Below, in pieces: positions 1 through 7,492 of a stretch of DNA of 14,601 nt; the stretch's first letter is position 1, and the number at the start of each line of letters is the position of its first letter. Below the pieces are notes generated by a model. That model was given only the letters and a program-made list of their open reading frames with translations. It searched no databases and was not told where the DNA came from. The position numbers and the translations under genes were made by a program. The DNA comes from an uncultured Flavobacteriales bacterium (lineage in GTDB: Bacteria; Bacteroidota; Bacteroidia; Flavobacteriales_D; Sanyastnellaceae): positions 1-14,601 of the forward strand of contig CALKYI010000187.1 of the NCBI GenBank assembly GCA_938003665.1. Direction: 5' to 3'.

Positions 1-1
1 A

Positions 2-97
2 TCCGCGGTTCGTGGATTGAGTGGCAAAATTCTCGGCATGAGCAACCAACTGGCCGGTCCGGGTGTCTTGCCCTTGTACCAAAACCACGCTCAATGA
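2..97 (+). CDS. 3' end of an unidentified protein-coding gene
   Basis: The window opens inside a reading frame that stays open from base 2 to a TGA at 95-97. The last 31 residues end in LAGPGVLPLYQNHAQ. I do not recognise the family; too little is visible for any domain call. Its TGA overlaps the ATG of the following secreted-protein gene in the arrangement ATGA (94-97), which supports both the stop and the downstream start and suggests one transcript with translational coupling. The alternative, that bases 1-93 are non-coding, is possible because frame 1 is also open here, but the ATGA junction matches the compact style of the other junctions in this window. Confidence 0.5.
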   Translation, partial: SAVRGLSGKILGMSNQLAGPGVLPLYQNHAQ

Positions 98-399
98 AAA
101 GCTACGTTCAATTAGGTCTTGCGGCGTTTATGCTGCTCGCCTCCTTCACGGTTCAGGCACAGGAGTGCACTCCATTTCAATTTTGGGTGATGAACCAAGC
201 GGGTGAAGGCAATCCGGTATTGGTCATCAATTACCTCATTTCGAACGCCAACGGCTCGGAATACGTCATGACATTGTCGGTGCAACAGCAGATGGCGTAT
301 GGGAAGTGGGGGCGAACGGCGTGGAGGCTGACTTTTGCCTCGCACCGGGCTGCTATAGCCTCGCCATCAGCGGCGATGGAGTCAGTCCTGAAAGCGTAG
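94..399 (+). pseudogene. N-terminal fragment (signal peptide) of a frameshifted T9SS-secreted protein
   Basis: This frame starts with a clear Sec signal peptide: a Lys at residue 2, a hydrophobic core LGLAAFMLLASFTV, and a likely cut after QAQ, about residue 23. It continues as plausible secreted-protein sequence to about residue 65 (YVMTLSVQQQ). It then turns into Arg/Ala-rich text unlike the rest and stops at 397-399. The frame beginning near 282-306 carries on with sensible sequence (GANGVEADFCLAPGCYSL) to 2360. The two pieces therefore read as one gene broken by loss of one base between about 282 and 313. A run of five G at 308-312 is an obvious candidate site. Restoring one base gives a protein of 755 residues. 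I cannot tell a real mutation from an assembly error. No convincing slippery heptamer for programmed frameshifting was seen. Confidence 0.7.
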
Positions 400-2360
400 C
401 AGTGGACTTGTTCCAATCGGATTTTGTCCAAATGCTGGAACTCACAGCGGCCGACGAGGAAGGCGTTTGGGATGCCACATTTTGCATCGAGCAGGCTTGG
501 GAATACAGTTGCCCTGAGGCGATCGACTATGCAGCGGGCGAAGGGTGCACGTGGGCTTTTGAAATTGGCAGTTTTCAAGAAGGTGAGGAGGTGATGTGGA
601 ACTTTGGCGACGGGTCGGAACCGATTTGGGGCGGTCACTTCATCGAATACGAATTTGAAACCGCGGGAACGTATGAGGTCAATGCGTTTTTTACGTCTTA
701 CGATTGCCCGATGGGCGTGGAATTGCAGACGGTCATCGAGGTGAGTGGCTGCGGCGAATCCGAATGCGTCCTTGAAATGGAAGTCAGCACGGAGGACGGC
801 ATGTGGTACACCTTCAGCATCCCCGATGAACTGGCCAACAACGAGATCCAATGGTATATCGACGGCCAACCCATTGAAGGGGCCTACGGCACCAGCTTCG
901 AGGCGGGATTTGATTTCAACCCCAATTGGTCAGTGTGCGTCGACGTGTACACGGAGGCGTGCCCGGACGGAATGGAGGCGTGCTACTCCAATTTGGAGGG
1001 CGATTGTCCGGATGCCGGCATTGTTGTGGACTCCGAAGGGTGCCACTATGTGTTCAGCATCGGGAACGAGTCGCCAGCGGAGGTGCAATGGTTCATAGAC
1101 GGTGAATTCGTCGAATGGTCCGGAGGCACGTTCGATTGGACGTTCGAGAGCGGTGGCTGGCACGACATCATGGCGGTGTACTATTCTTCCACGTGTCCCG
1201 GCGAGACTTACGTTACGGAAGTCAACACCGAAGGATGCGGCGAAGGCGATCCGTGCCCCTTGGATCTCGTTTGGAATGAAGTGGAGTGCAATCAGTTTTT
1301 CATCGAAGCCTTGGACCAACCGGAAGGCGCCACGCTCTTCTGGACGCTCGATGGTGAGCCCTATGATTACGGATCAGCTGAGATGATTTTCACGTTCGAA
1401 GAAGACGGGTGCCACGTGTTTGGGGTGGGATATGAAACCCCCGAATGTCCGCAAGGATCATTTGCCGAGATCGAAATTTGTTCGGATTGCACGGGGATGG
1501 AAGACTGTGAGGTGGAATTGGAATACGAGGAACTGTCGGAAGGCATTTACCTCTTCTCAGCCTACACTTCGGACGGGGAGCTGTTTGGAGGAGAAATCGG
1601 TTGGTGGACCAATGGAATGAATGTGGGATCGGGCAACCCATTTGCCTGGACATGGGACGTGGAAGAGCCCCAAGGGGTGAACATGTGCATCGGTTATGGC
1701 AGCTGGGGAGATTGCGTCGGTGGAGAGGCGTGCATTGAATTGGAAACGTCAGGTATGGCTTGTGAAGAAATCCAACTCGTCCTGAACGGGTCGTGGACCG
1801 CTGATGTCGATTGGGCGTTTGAACTCGGCTTCGAAGCGGTCATCGATGGGTGGGAAATCGCTGGCTGGTCGTTCGAAGAGGCATGGTCTGCCGAAGGGGC
1901 CATCTCGGATACGCTGAACCTGTGCGTGCCACCGGCGTGCTTCGATGTTTTTTGGGGGTGGGACGCTGCGAATGTCGACGTTGAAGCCTTGCTGATTTCG
2001 GTGCTCATTGCCGGAATTGATCCGGTGGACTTGTTCGATTGGTTTGCGCCGTTCAACGAAAGTGGTTTCGGCCTGCTCCCCGATTGCATGGAGACGGTGG
2101 AAACCCCTGAAATGGAGCAGGAGGGGTTGAACGTGTGGCCCAATCCTGCTTCCCATGCGTTCCAATGGAAGGTGCCGGAAGATGCGACGGATGGTGAATG
2201 GACTGTGTATGCTGCAGACGGTCGCTTGGTTCACCGCGAACGAACAACGGCGCAGACGGGCACGTGGAGTGTGGCGGATTGGCCATGCGGTTTGTACCAC
2301 GCCATCTTCGTTTCAGATGGGCGACAACCGCTGCGCCAACCGCTGGTAGTTTTCCGATAA
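306..2360 (+). CDS. T9SS-secreted PKD-like repeat protein, main part (frameshifted from its signal peptide)
   Basis: This is the body of the secreted protein whose signal peptide lies in another frame at 94. The GTG at 306 is only the first possible start in this frame, not a convincing natural one. Visible parts are a PKD-type domain at about residues 90-150 (core WNFGDGS, then G-T-Y-E-V), then four more PKD-like repeats of about 80-90 residues, each centred on W-x-x-D/N-G and ending near Cys-Pro or Cys. A less regular Trp-rich module follows. The last 80 residues, from LNVWPNPAS, are a type A T9SS sorting domain with the usual W/YPNP opening and a GLY near the end. The sequence is strongly acidic and rich in Cys and Trp, consistent with a disulfide-stabilised surface or extracellular protein. 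No enzyme domain is visible. PKD-like modules usually serve in adhesion or substrate binding, but the specific role is unknown. Confidence 0.75.
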   Translation: MGANGVEADFCLAPGCYSLAISGDGVSPESVAVDLFQSDFVQMLELTAADEEGVWDATFCIEQAWEYSCPEAIDYAAGEGCTWAFEIGSFQEGEEVMWNFGDGSEPIWGGHFIEYEFETAGTYEVNAFFTSYDCPMGVELQTVIEVSGCGESECVLEMEVSTEDGMWYTFSIPDELANNEIQWYIDGQPIEGAYGTSFEAGFDFNPNWSVCVDVYTEACPDGMEACYSNLEGDCPDAGIVVDSEGCHYVFSIGNESPAEVQWFIDGEFVEWSGGTFDWTFESGGWHDIMAVYYSSTCPGETYVTEVNTEGCGEGDPCPLDLVWNEVECNQFFIEALDQPEGATLFWTLDGEPYDYGSAEMIFTFEEDGCHVFGVGYETPECPQGSFAEIEICSDCTGMEDCEVELEYEELSEGIYLFSAYTSDGELFGGEIGWWTNGMNVGSGNPFAWTWDVEEPQGVNMCIGYGSWGDCVGGEACIELETSGMACEEIQLVLNGSWTADVDWAFELGFEAVIDGWEIAGWSFEEAWSAEGAISDTLNLCVPPACFDVFWGWDAANVDVEALLISVLIAGIDPVDLFDWFAPFNESGFGLLPDCMETVETPEMEQEGLNVWPNPASHAFQWKVPEDATDGEWTVYAADGRLVHRERTTAQTGTWSVADWPCGLYHAIFVSDGRQPLRQPLVVFR
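560..1760 (+). repeat. Tandem PKD-like protein repeats (about five, ~85 residues each)
   Basis: The core motifs WNFGDG, WYIDGQ, WFIDGE, WTLDGE and WWTNGM occur at about 596, 849, 1087, 1341 and 1603, a spacing of roughly 240-260 bases. Each is followed about 15-25 residues later by an aromatic/Gly segment and then a Cys-containing strand (YDCPMG, EACPDG, STCPGE, PECPQG, GDCVGG). The repeats are diverged at DNA level, so they look like old domain duplication rather than recent slippage. Boundaries are approximate. Confidence 0.6.
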
Positions 2361-2435
2361 CGAGCCGTCGCCAAACGTTTGATAAATCGCTTCGGCCGAC
2401 CCCAAATTCCACGCAGGCCAAGCCGGGTCCTGCCT

Positions 2436-2443
2436 TAACTTCG
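2436..2443 (+). promoter_or_regulatory. Possible weak -7 element upstream of the DUF2723 gene
   Basis: The gap 2361-2477 holds no gene. TAACTTCG at 2436-2443 matches the Bacteroidota -7 consensus TAnnTTTG at all but one fixed position and lies 34 bases before the ATG at 2478. No TTG is seen at the expected distance upstream, so this is a weak call. The same gap has two perfect 10-base palindromes, CAAACGTTTG (2372-2381) and TGTGTACACA (2469-2478, touching the start codon). No clear terminator for the preceding gene was seen. Confidence 0.2.
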
Positions 2444-2477
2444 TGCTGGCGGTTTCACAACACCCGCCTGTGTACAC

Positions 2478-5400
2478 ATGACGTATCAGAAACTGAACAA
2501 CTGGACAGGTTGGGGCGTGTGGCTTCTGGCCACCATCGTCTACCTGTCGACCATTGAACCCACGGCGAGTTTTTGGGACTGCGGCGAATTCATTGCCTCG
2601 GCATTCAAGCTCGAAGTCGGCCACCCTCCCGGAGCTCCCTTCTTCATGCTTCTCGCTCGTTTCCTGATGATCTTTGCCACGCCGGAGACGGCGGCGGTGT
2701 TTGCCAATTCGCTTTCTGCCCTGAGTAGCTCGTTCACCATCTTGTTCCTCTTCTGGAGCATTACGCACCTGGCAAAAAAGATGATTGTCGACCCGTCCGG
2801 GGAGGCGACACCAGCGGAACGCTGGGCTGTCATGGGCGCTGGAGCTGTTGGCGCCTTGGCGTACACATTCAGCGACAGCTTCTGGTTCTCTGCCGTTGAG
2901 GGCGAGGTGTATGCCTTGTCGTCGTTGTTCACGGCCCTCGTGTTCTGGGCGATTTTGAAATGGGAAAACGTGGCCGATCAACCGGGTCACCTGCGCTGGA
3001 TCCTCGTCATTGCGTACCTGATGGGGCTGTCCATTGGGGTTCACCTGTTGAATTTGCTGGCCATCCCAGCCATTGCGTTGGTTTACTATTTCAAGAAGTA
3101 CGAGTTTTCTTGGAAGGGGTTGGGGATTACTACGCTCGTTGCGGTAGCCTTGTTGGGTTTTGTCCAAGAAGGCATGATCAAAGGTGTGGTCAACCTCGCT
3201 GCGAAGTTTGAGCTGTTCTTCGTCAATGAAATGGGCTTCGGCTTCAACACGGGGGTGCTCGCGTACGCCTTGTTCTTAATTGCCTTCCTCACAGCAGCAG
3301 TATGGTGGACACACAAGAAAGGCTGGTGGGCTGCGAATACGTTTGTACTGGGCATGACGCTTGTGTTGATTGGGTATTCGACGTTCGCGGTCATCGTTAT
3401 TCGAAGTGCCGCCAACCCGCCCATGGATGAAAACAATCCGGAGGATTTGTTTGCCTTGTTGGCTTACCTGAACCGGGAACAGTATGGATCTCGACCATTA
3501 GCGACGGGTGAGTACTGGGGTTCGCCGGTAGATAAGGACAAACCCTATGAGGACGGTTCACCTTCTTATGTCAAGAGCTACAGCATCATTGAAGACAAGG
3601 GCCGGGATGTACGGGTGAAGTCGTTCCGGACGGAGGGAGGTGCCTTGGCGTGGATGGAGGAGAACGGAACCAAGCGCATGCGCATCGAAGAAGAGTATGT
3701 GGACAGCGGGGAAAAGCGAGGCAGCGTAGCCAATTACGACAGCCGATTCACGATGGTATTCCCGCGCATGTGGAGTGGCCAGGCCAATCACAAACAAGCC
3801 TACAAGCAGTGGAGCAACTACAAGGGATTCAACGAACAAGTGGGCTTCACCAGCCCCTTGGCTGACGGCGCCATGGGGCTTGCTGCTTTCGAGCAGCACA
3901 TTGCCACAGCTTACCTGCAGTCCGGCATGTCGAAAGCGGAATTGACCCGCGCTATGAATTCGCTCTTCCGTACCTACAACCGACGGTTTGAGGAAAATTT
4001 TGAAATCGCATCTGCCACCGAACTCTTGGTCAAAGATCCTCAGTCAGGTCGTATGCAACGTGCCCCACTGGATTCGGATGAAATCGTTGCAACGCTCTCG
4101 CAAATCATTGCCGACGATCTGCAATCGGGACTCACACGCGGTAAAGCGTACGTGCAGCGCCTGGAACGGCAGCGCAATGAATTGGAGAGCCAGATCCGAA
4201 TGGCCACCCGCAGAGCCAACCAGACCGGATCGGCCGATGACATTCGAACGGTGCGTCAATTGGAGGGGATGCTGGATCGCGTTGAAGGGGAGTTAACGCC
4301 GAGCATGGCCGAGAACTTACGGTACTTCAAGGACTATCAAATGGGCTGGATGTATTTCCGGTATTTCCTCTGGAATTTTGTAGGCCGCCAAAATGATACT
4401 CAAGGCCACGGAGACTTCATGGATGGCAATTGGCTCAGCGGCATCAATTCGATTGATGCGGAACGATTGGGTAATCAAAATGCGTTGACGGGCCAACAGC
4501 TTGAGAACAAGGGCTACAACCGATTCTACTACTTGCCGCTCTTGCTCGGACTGCTCGGATTGTTGTTCCATGCCTTTCGTGATCCCAAGCAGTTTCTTGT
4601 GGTCACGGCGCTGTTCGTCTTGACGGGGATGGCCATTGTTGTCTACTTGAATCAATACCCGTTCCAACCTCGTGAACGCGATTACGCTTTCGTTGGCTCG
4701 TTTTACGCGTTCGCCATATGGATTGGTTTAGGTGCCTTTGCTTTGTTTGACTGGTCGCGCAGAGCAGACGTTAAAGATGCAGTCAAGGCCCTCGGCACAT
4801 CTGCGGTTGTAACGGTTGTGTTGTTCGGATTGGAGGCAGCCACAGGCGGAAATCACGCGATGAGTTGGACCATCGGATTCATGACGATGGTGGCAGCGCT
4901 GTTGGTTGGCTTGGCATTGCTATTCCAACGCTTGTCCGTGCAGGAATCGCTGAGGGCGCAGGTCATGGTGTTACTCACGTTGGCTGTCCCTGCGCTTATG
5001 GCCAGCGAGGGTTGGGATGACCATAGCCGTGCCAAGCGAAGAACGGGGGTTGATTTCGCTAAGAACTACCTCGACAGCTTGGAGCCCAATGCCATTTTGT
5101 TCACCAATGGGGACAACGATACGTTCCCGTTGTGGTATGTTCAAGAGGTTGAGGGCTACCGAACGGATGTCCGGATCTGCAACTTGAGCTTGCTCAATAC
5201 CGACTGGTACATTGATCAAATGAAGCGACAGGCGTATGAAAGCGCACCGCTCCCCATTAAAATGGATGAAGAGAAGTACCGCCAAGGGACGCGGGACTTG
5301 GTTATTCTGGATGCACCGCGCAACCCTGCGGCTCCTTATGTTGATTTGAGTGAAGCCCTGAGCGTGGCCTTGGACGATGAGAAGAAACGGCAGTACGCAG

Positions 5401-6365
5401 GAGGGAAAAAGTTCAATTACTTCCCCTCGAATAGCTTCCGCATTGCTGTCGACAGCGCGGCAGTAGCGATGCACGGTGTTTTGACGGATGAGGAGATGCC
5501 CAATCGTCTCGATGCAATTGAATTCACCTTGAGCGGAAGCGATGGTAGCCCGAAGAGTTACATCTTGAAGAACCAATTGGCCGTGCTCGACATGATTGCG
5601 AACAACCAGTGGGAACGGCCAATCTACTTTGCCGTGACGACAGGTCCAGACAGTTACATGGGATTGCAGGAGTACTTCCGGTTGGAAGGACTGGCTTATC
5701 GATTGGTACCCATCCGGTATCCGAAGAGTGCCAATCCGAATGCATTTGGTGGCGTCGCAACCGATCGCATGTACACAAACGTCATGGACAAGTGGTCTTG
5801 GGGAGGTATGGACAACATCGAAGACGGCATCTACATGGATGAAAACAACCGCCGCATGGTGACCAACTTCCGTTTGCAGATGTCCATTTTGGCGGAGGAA
5901 TTGCTTGCGGAAGAGGACGCGAATCGGGCGCTGGATATTTGCGATGAAATGCTCACTCGGATGCCAGCGCAGAACGTGCCATTGAGTCGCGTACTCATGA
6001 CAGTGCAAGGCGTACTAATGGAGATGTCCGTTTCTGATTCTTTGCCAGGCAGAAAAGTCTATGACTTGTCAGCGGAACGAAGAGCTCGCGCACAAGAGCT
6101 AGGCAAGCAGGTTACGCGCGACCTGTTTGAAATTCAAACGGATGCGTTGAAGTACTACTATTCCCTCGATGTAAATCGCTTCCAGTCGGTCGCACAGGAG
6201 CGACGCATTGCGAAACAGGTGGCTGATGTCATGGTGCAGACGGCCGAATTGTACATGCCAGACGATTCATTGGCCAGCGAGTTGACGGAAGAATTGGAAG
6301 CATTGGAGGCCATGATTGCAGAGGCCGAGATGCGCATGGCAAACCTCGGTTCGTTCGAATTCTGA
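2478..6365 (+). CDS. DUF2723 family membrane protein (GT-C / protein O-mannosyltransferase-like)
   Basis: This 1295-residue protein begins with the hallmark DUF2723 segment: a first membrane helix (about 10-26), then TASFWDCGEFIAS (29-41, with acidic D34 and E37) and GHPPGAP (48-54). About eight or more further membrane helices follow to about residue 310. A long soluble stretch (about 315-680) includes a charged coiled-coil-like segment at about 548-605. A second helix bundle spans about 683-840. The C-terminal half has the conserved NGDNDTFPLWYVQEVEGYRT motif at about 870 and an alpha-helical, TPR-like tail. The family is widespread in Bacteroidota and is placed near GT-C glycosyltransferases that use lipid-linked sugars. 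A role in extracytoplasmic protein or glycan glycosylation is likely but inferred. The catalytic acid is presumed to be D34 or E37. The start fits family N-termini, and the TGA overlaps the purN ATG by one base (TGATG). Confidence 0.85.
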   Translation: MTYQKLNNWTGWGVWLLATIVYLSTIEPTASFWDCGEFIASAFKLEVGHPPGAPFFMLLARFLMIFATPETAAVFANSLSALSSSFTILFLFWSITHLAKKMIVDPSGEATPAERWAVMGAGAVGALAYTFSDSFWFSAVEGEVYALSSLFTALVFWAILKWENVADQPGHLRWILVIAYLMGLSIGVHLLNLLAIPAIALVYYFKKYEFSWKGLGITTLVAVALLGFVQEGMIKGVVNLAAKFELFFVNEMGFGFNTGVLAYALFLIAFLTAAVWWTHKKGWWAANTFVLGMTLVLIGYSTFAVIVIRSAANPPMDENNPEDLFALLAYLNREQYGSRPLATGEYWGSPVDKDKPYEDGSPSYVKSYSIIEDKGRDVRVKSFRTEGGALAWMEENGTKRMRIEEEYVDSGEKRGSVANYDSRFTMVFPRMWSGQANHKQAYKQWSNYKGFNEQVGFTSPLADGAMGLAAFEQHIATAYLQSGMSKAELTRAMNSLFRTYNRRFEENFEIASATELLVKDPQSGRMQRAPLDSDEIVATLSQIIADDLQSGLTRGKAYVQRLERQRNELESQIRMATRRANQTGSADDIRTVRQLEGMLDRVEGELTPSMAENLRYFKDYQMGWMYFRYFLWNFVGRQNDTQGHGDFMDGNWLSGINSIDAERLGNQNALTGQQLENKGYNRFYYLPLLLGLLGLLFHAFRDPKQFLVVTALFVLTGMAIVVYLNQYPFQPRERDYAFVGSFYAFAIWIGLGAFALFDWSRRADVKDAVKALGTSAVVTVVLFGLEAATGGNHAMSWTIGFMTMVAALLVGLALLFQRLSVQESLRAQVMVLLTLAVPALMASEGWDDHSRAKRRTGVDFAKNYLDSLEPNAILFTNGDNDTFPLWYVQEVEGYRTDVRICNLSLLNTDWYIDQMKRQAYESAPLPIKMDEEKYRQGTRDLVILDAPRNPAAPYVDLSEALSVALDDEKKRQYAGGKKFNYFPSNSFRIAVDSAAVAMHGVLTDEEMPNRLDAIEFTLSGSDGSPKSYILKNQLAVLDMIANNQWERPIYFAVTTGPDSYMGLQEYFRLEGLAYRLVPIRYPKSANPNAFGGVATDRMYTNVMDKWSWGGMDNIEDGIYMDENNRRMVTNFRLQMSILAEELLAEEDANRALDICDEMLTRMPAQNVPLSRVLMTVQGVLMEMSVSDSLPGRKVYDLSAERRARAQELGKQVTRDLFEIQTDALKYYYSLDVNRFQSVAQERRIAKQVADVMVQTAELYMPDDSLASELTEELEALEAMIAEAEMRMANLGSFEF

Positions 6366-6955
6366 TGCCCACCCCAACGCGCATTGCCATATTGGCCTCT
6401 GGTTCGGGCAGCAACGCCGAGGCCATTCTGCGCTTTTTTGAGGCTTCCGAAACGGTAGAGGTGGCCTTTGTTGGTTGCAATCGACCGGAGGCGCAAGCCG
6501 GAATCTACGAGCGTACGCGGCGACGGGGCATAGAAACCACCCGTTTCACGAAAGCAGAAATGCTCGAAGGGGAGCTGTTGCAGGCATTGCAAGCCAAGGC
6601 CATCGACTGGGTCATCTTGGCGGGTTTCCTGATGCACATTCCGGAGAGCCTTGTCCGTGCTTACCACGGGCGCATGCTGAATGTGCACCCATCGCTGCTT
6701 CCCAAGTTCGGTGGGAAGGGGATGTACGGGATGCACGTCCACCGCGCGGTGCTGGATGCACGCGAAAAAGAGTCGGGCATGACGGTGCATTGGGTGACGG
6801 AAGTGTACGACGAGGGCGCTGTGGTGTTTCAAGCGGCCTGTTCTGTTGAGCCCCAAGACACCCCTGAATCCTTGGCCGAGCGGGTCATGGAGTTGGAGCA
6901 CACGTATTATCCTCAGGCCATCGCCGCCTGCATCGCCGAACAAGTGAATGCGTGA
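6365..6955 (+). CDS. purN: Phosphoribosylglycinamide formyltransferase (GAR transformylase 1)
   Basis: PurN transfers a formyl group from 10-formyltetrahydrofolate to GAR, the third step of purine synthesis, in the cytoplasm. The 196-residue protein is close to the usual length (E. coli 212). It shows the phosphate-binding GSGSN loop (13-17) near the N-terminus and the catalytic N106-x-H108 in NVHPSLLP, numbered as in E. coli. A downstream acidic residue, D149 in VYDEG, corresponds to the E. coli catalytic Asp144. A short insertion after SLLPK (GGKGMYGMHVH) explains the offset and, from memory, is common in Bacteroidota homologues. The ATG overlaps the upstream stop (TGATG at 6363-6367), implying translational coupling to the DUF2723 gene. 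Its own stop overlaps rnhA in the same way. Confidence 0.95.
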   Translation: MPTPTRIAILASGSGSNAEAILRFFEASETVEVAFVGCNRPEAQAGIYERTRRRGIETTRFTKAEMLEGELLQALQAKAIDWVILAGFLMHIPESLVRAYHGRMLNVHPSLLPKFGGKGMYGMHVHRAVLDAREKESGMTVHWVTEVYDEGAVVFQAACSVEPQDTPESLAERVMELEHTYYPQAIAACIAEQVNA

Positions 6956-7419
6956 TGGCACATGTGACCATATACACCGATGGAGGCGCAAGTGGCAACC
7001 CAGGACCTGGCGGATACGGCGCCTTGCTGATGTACGGTGAGCACCAGAAAGAGTTGAGTGCGGGCTTTCGATTGACGACGAACAACCGCATGGAACTGCT
7101 CGCCGTCATTGTGGCCTTGGAGACCCTGAAGCGGCCCGGCTTGGATGTGCAGGTGTATTCGGATTCCAAATACGTGGTGGACGCGGTAGAGAAGGGATGG
7201 GTCATGGGCTGGGAGCGGAAGAACTTCAAGGACAAGAAAAACCCCGATCTGTGGAAGCGTTTTCTGAAGGTGTACCGCCAGCACCGGGTCATGTTTCACT
7301 GGGTCAAAGGCCACGCCGGGAATCCCAACAACGAACGGGTGGATGCGCTGGCCGTCGCGGCTTACCAAACGGGCAGTTTGGGCGTGGATGAGGCGTACGA
7401 GTCCACGGGCAACGCATAA
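6955..7419 (+). CDS. rnhA: Ribonuclease HI
   Basis: RNase HI cuts the RNA strand of RNA-DNA hybrids, removing primers and R-loops. The 154-residue protein matches the usual length (E. coli 155). It contains the full active site: D9 in YTDGGASGNPGPGG, E47 in TTNNRMEL, D70 in YSDSKYV and D130 in NERVDALA, with the catalytic-loop histidine H120 in VKGHAGN. The basic, Trp-rich handle region (GWVMGWERKNFKDKK) is present, as in bacterial RnhA of the E. coli type. I take the ATG at 6955, which makes a TGATG overlap with the purN stop. The GTG one codon earlier (6952) is possible but less likely. It is the last gene of the DUF2723-purN-rnhA operon. Confidence 0.96.
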   Translation: MAHVTIYTDGGASGNPGPGGYGALLMYGEHQKELSAGFRLTTNNRMELLAVIVALETLKRPGLDVQVYSDSKYVVDAVEKGWVMGWERKNFKDKKNPDLWKRFLKVYRQHRVMFHWVKGHAGNPNNERVDALAVAAYQTGSLGVDEAYESTGNA

Positions 7420-7457
7420 CCCCGCGGTTTGCACACGGTTCTTGGCGGGCAAGGGCG

Positions 7458-7465
7458 TATCTTTG
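7458..7465 (+). promoter_or_regulatory. Bacteroidota-type -7 promoter element for gcdH
   Basis: TATCTTTG is a perfect match to TAnnTTTG, in the 73-base gap between rnhA and gcdH, with its end 27 bases before the gcdH ATG. The same octamer heads the rimP operon at 13985. The -33 element is less convincing: TTG occurs at 7442-7444 (13-base spacer) and 7429-7431 (26-base spacer), neither at the preferred 17-23 bases. Confidence 0.5.
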
Positions 7466-7492
7466 CAGAGCTAACGCAATACCGATAGAGCC

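Noticed and set aside
300..313. Programmed -1 ribosomal frameshift instead of a mutation
   Set aside because: No X-XXY-YYZ slippery heptamer in the right phase and no clear downstream stem or pseudoknot was found. It cannot be excluded but is less likely than a one-base loss.
2313..3167. 284-codon minus-strand open frame across the DUF2723 start
   Set aside because: The translation is Gln/Arg/Glu-rich low-complexity antisense sequence with no domain; it spans a gene end, a gap and the DUF2723 N-terminus.
4971..6008. 345-codon open frame on the minus strand opposite the DUF2723 gene
   Set aside because: It lies wholly antisense to a well-supported family protein; the translation is His/Val/Arg-rich without any known motif, as expected for an antisense frame in GC-rich coding DNA.
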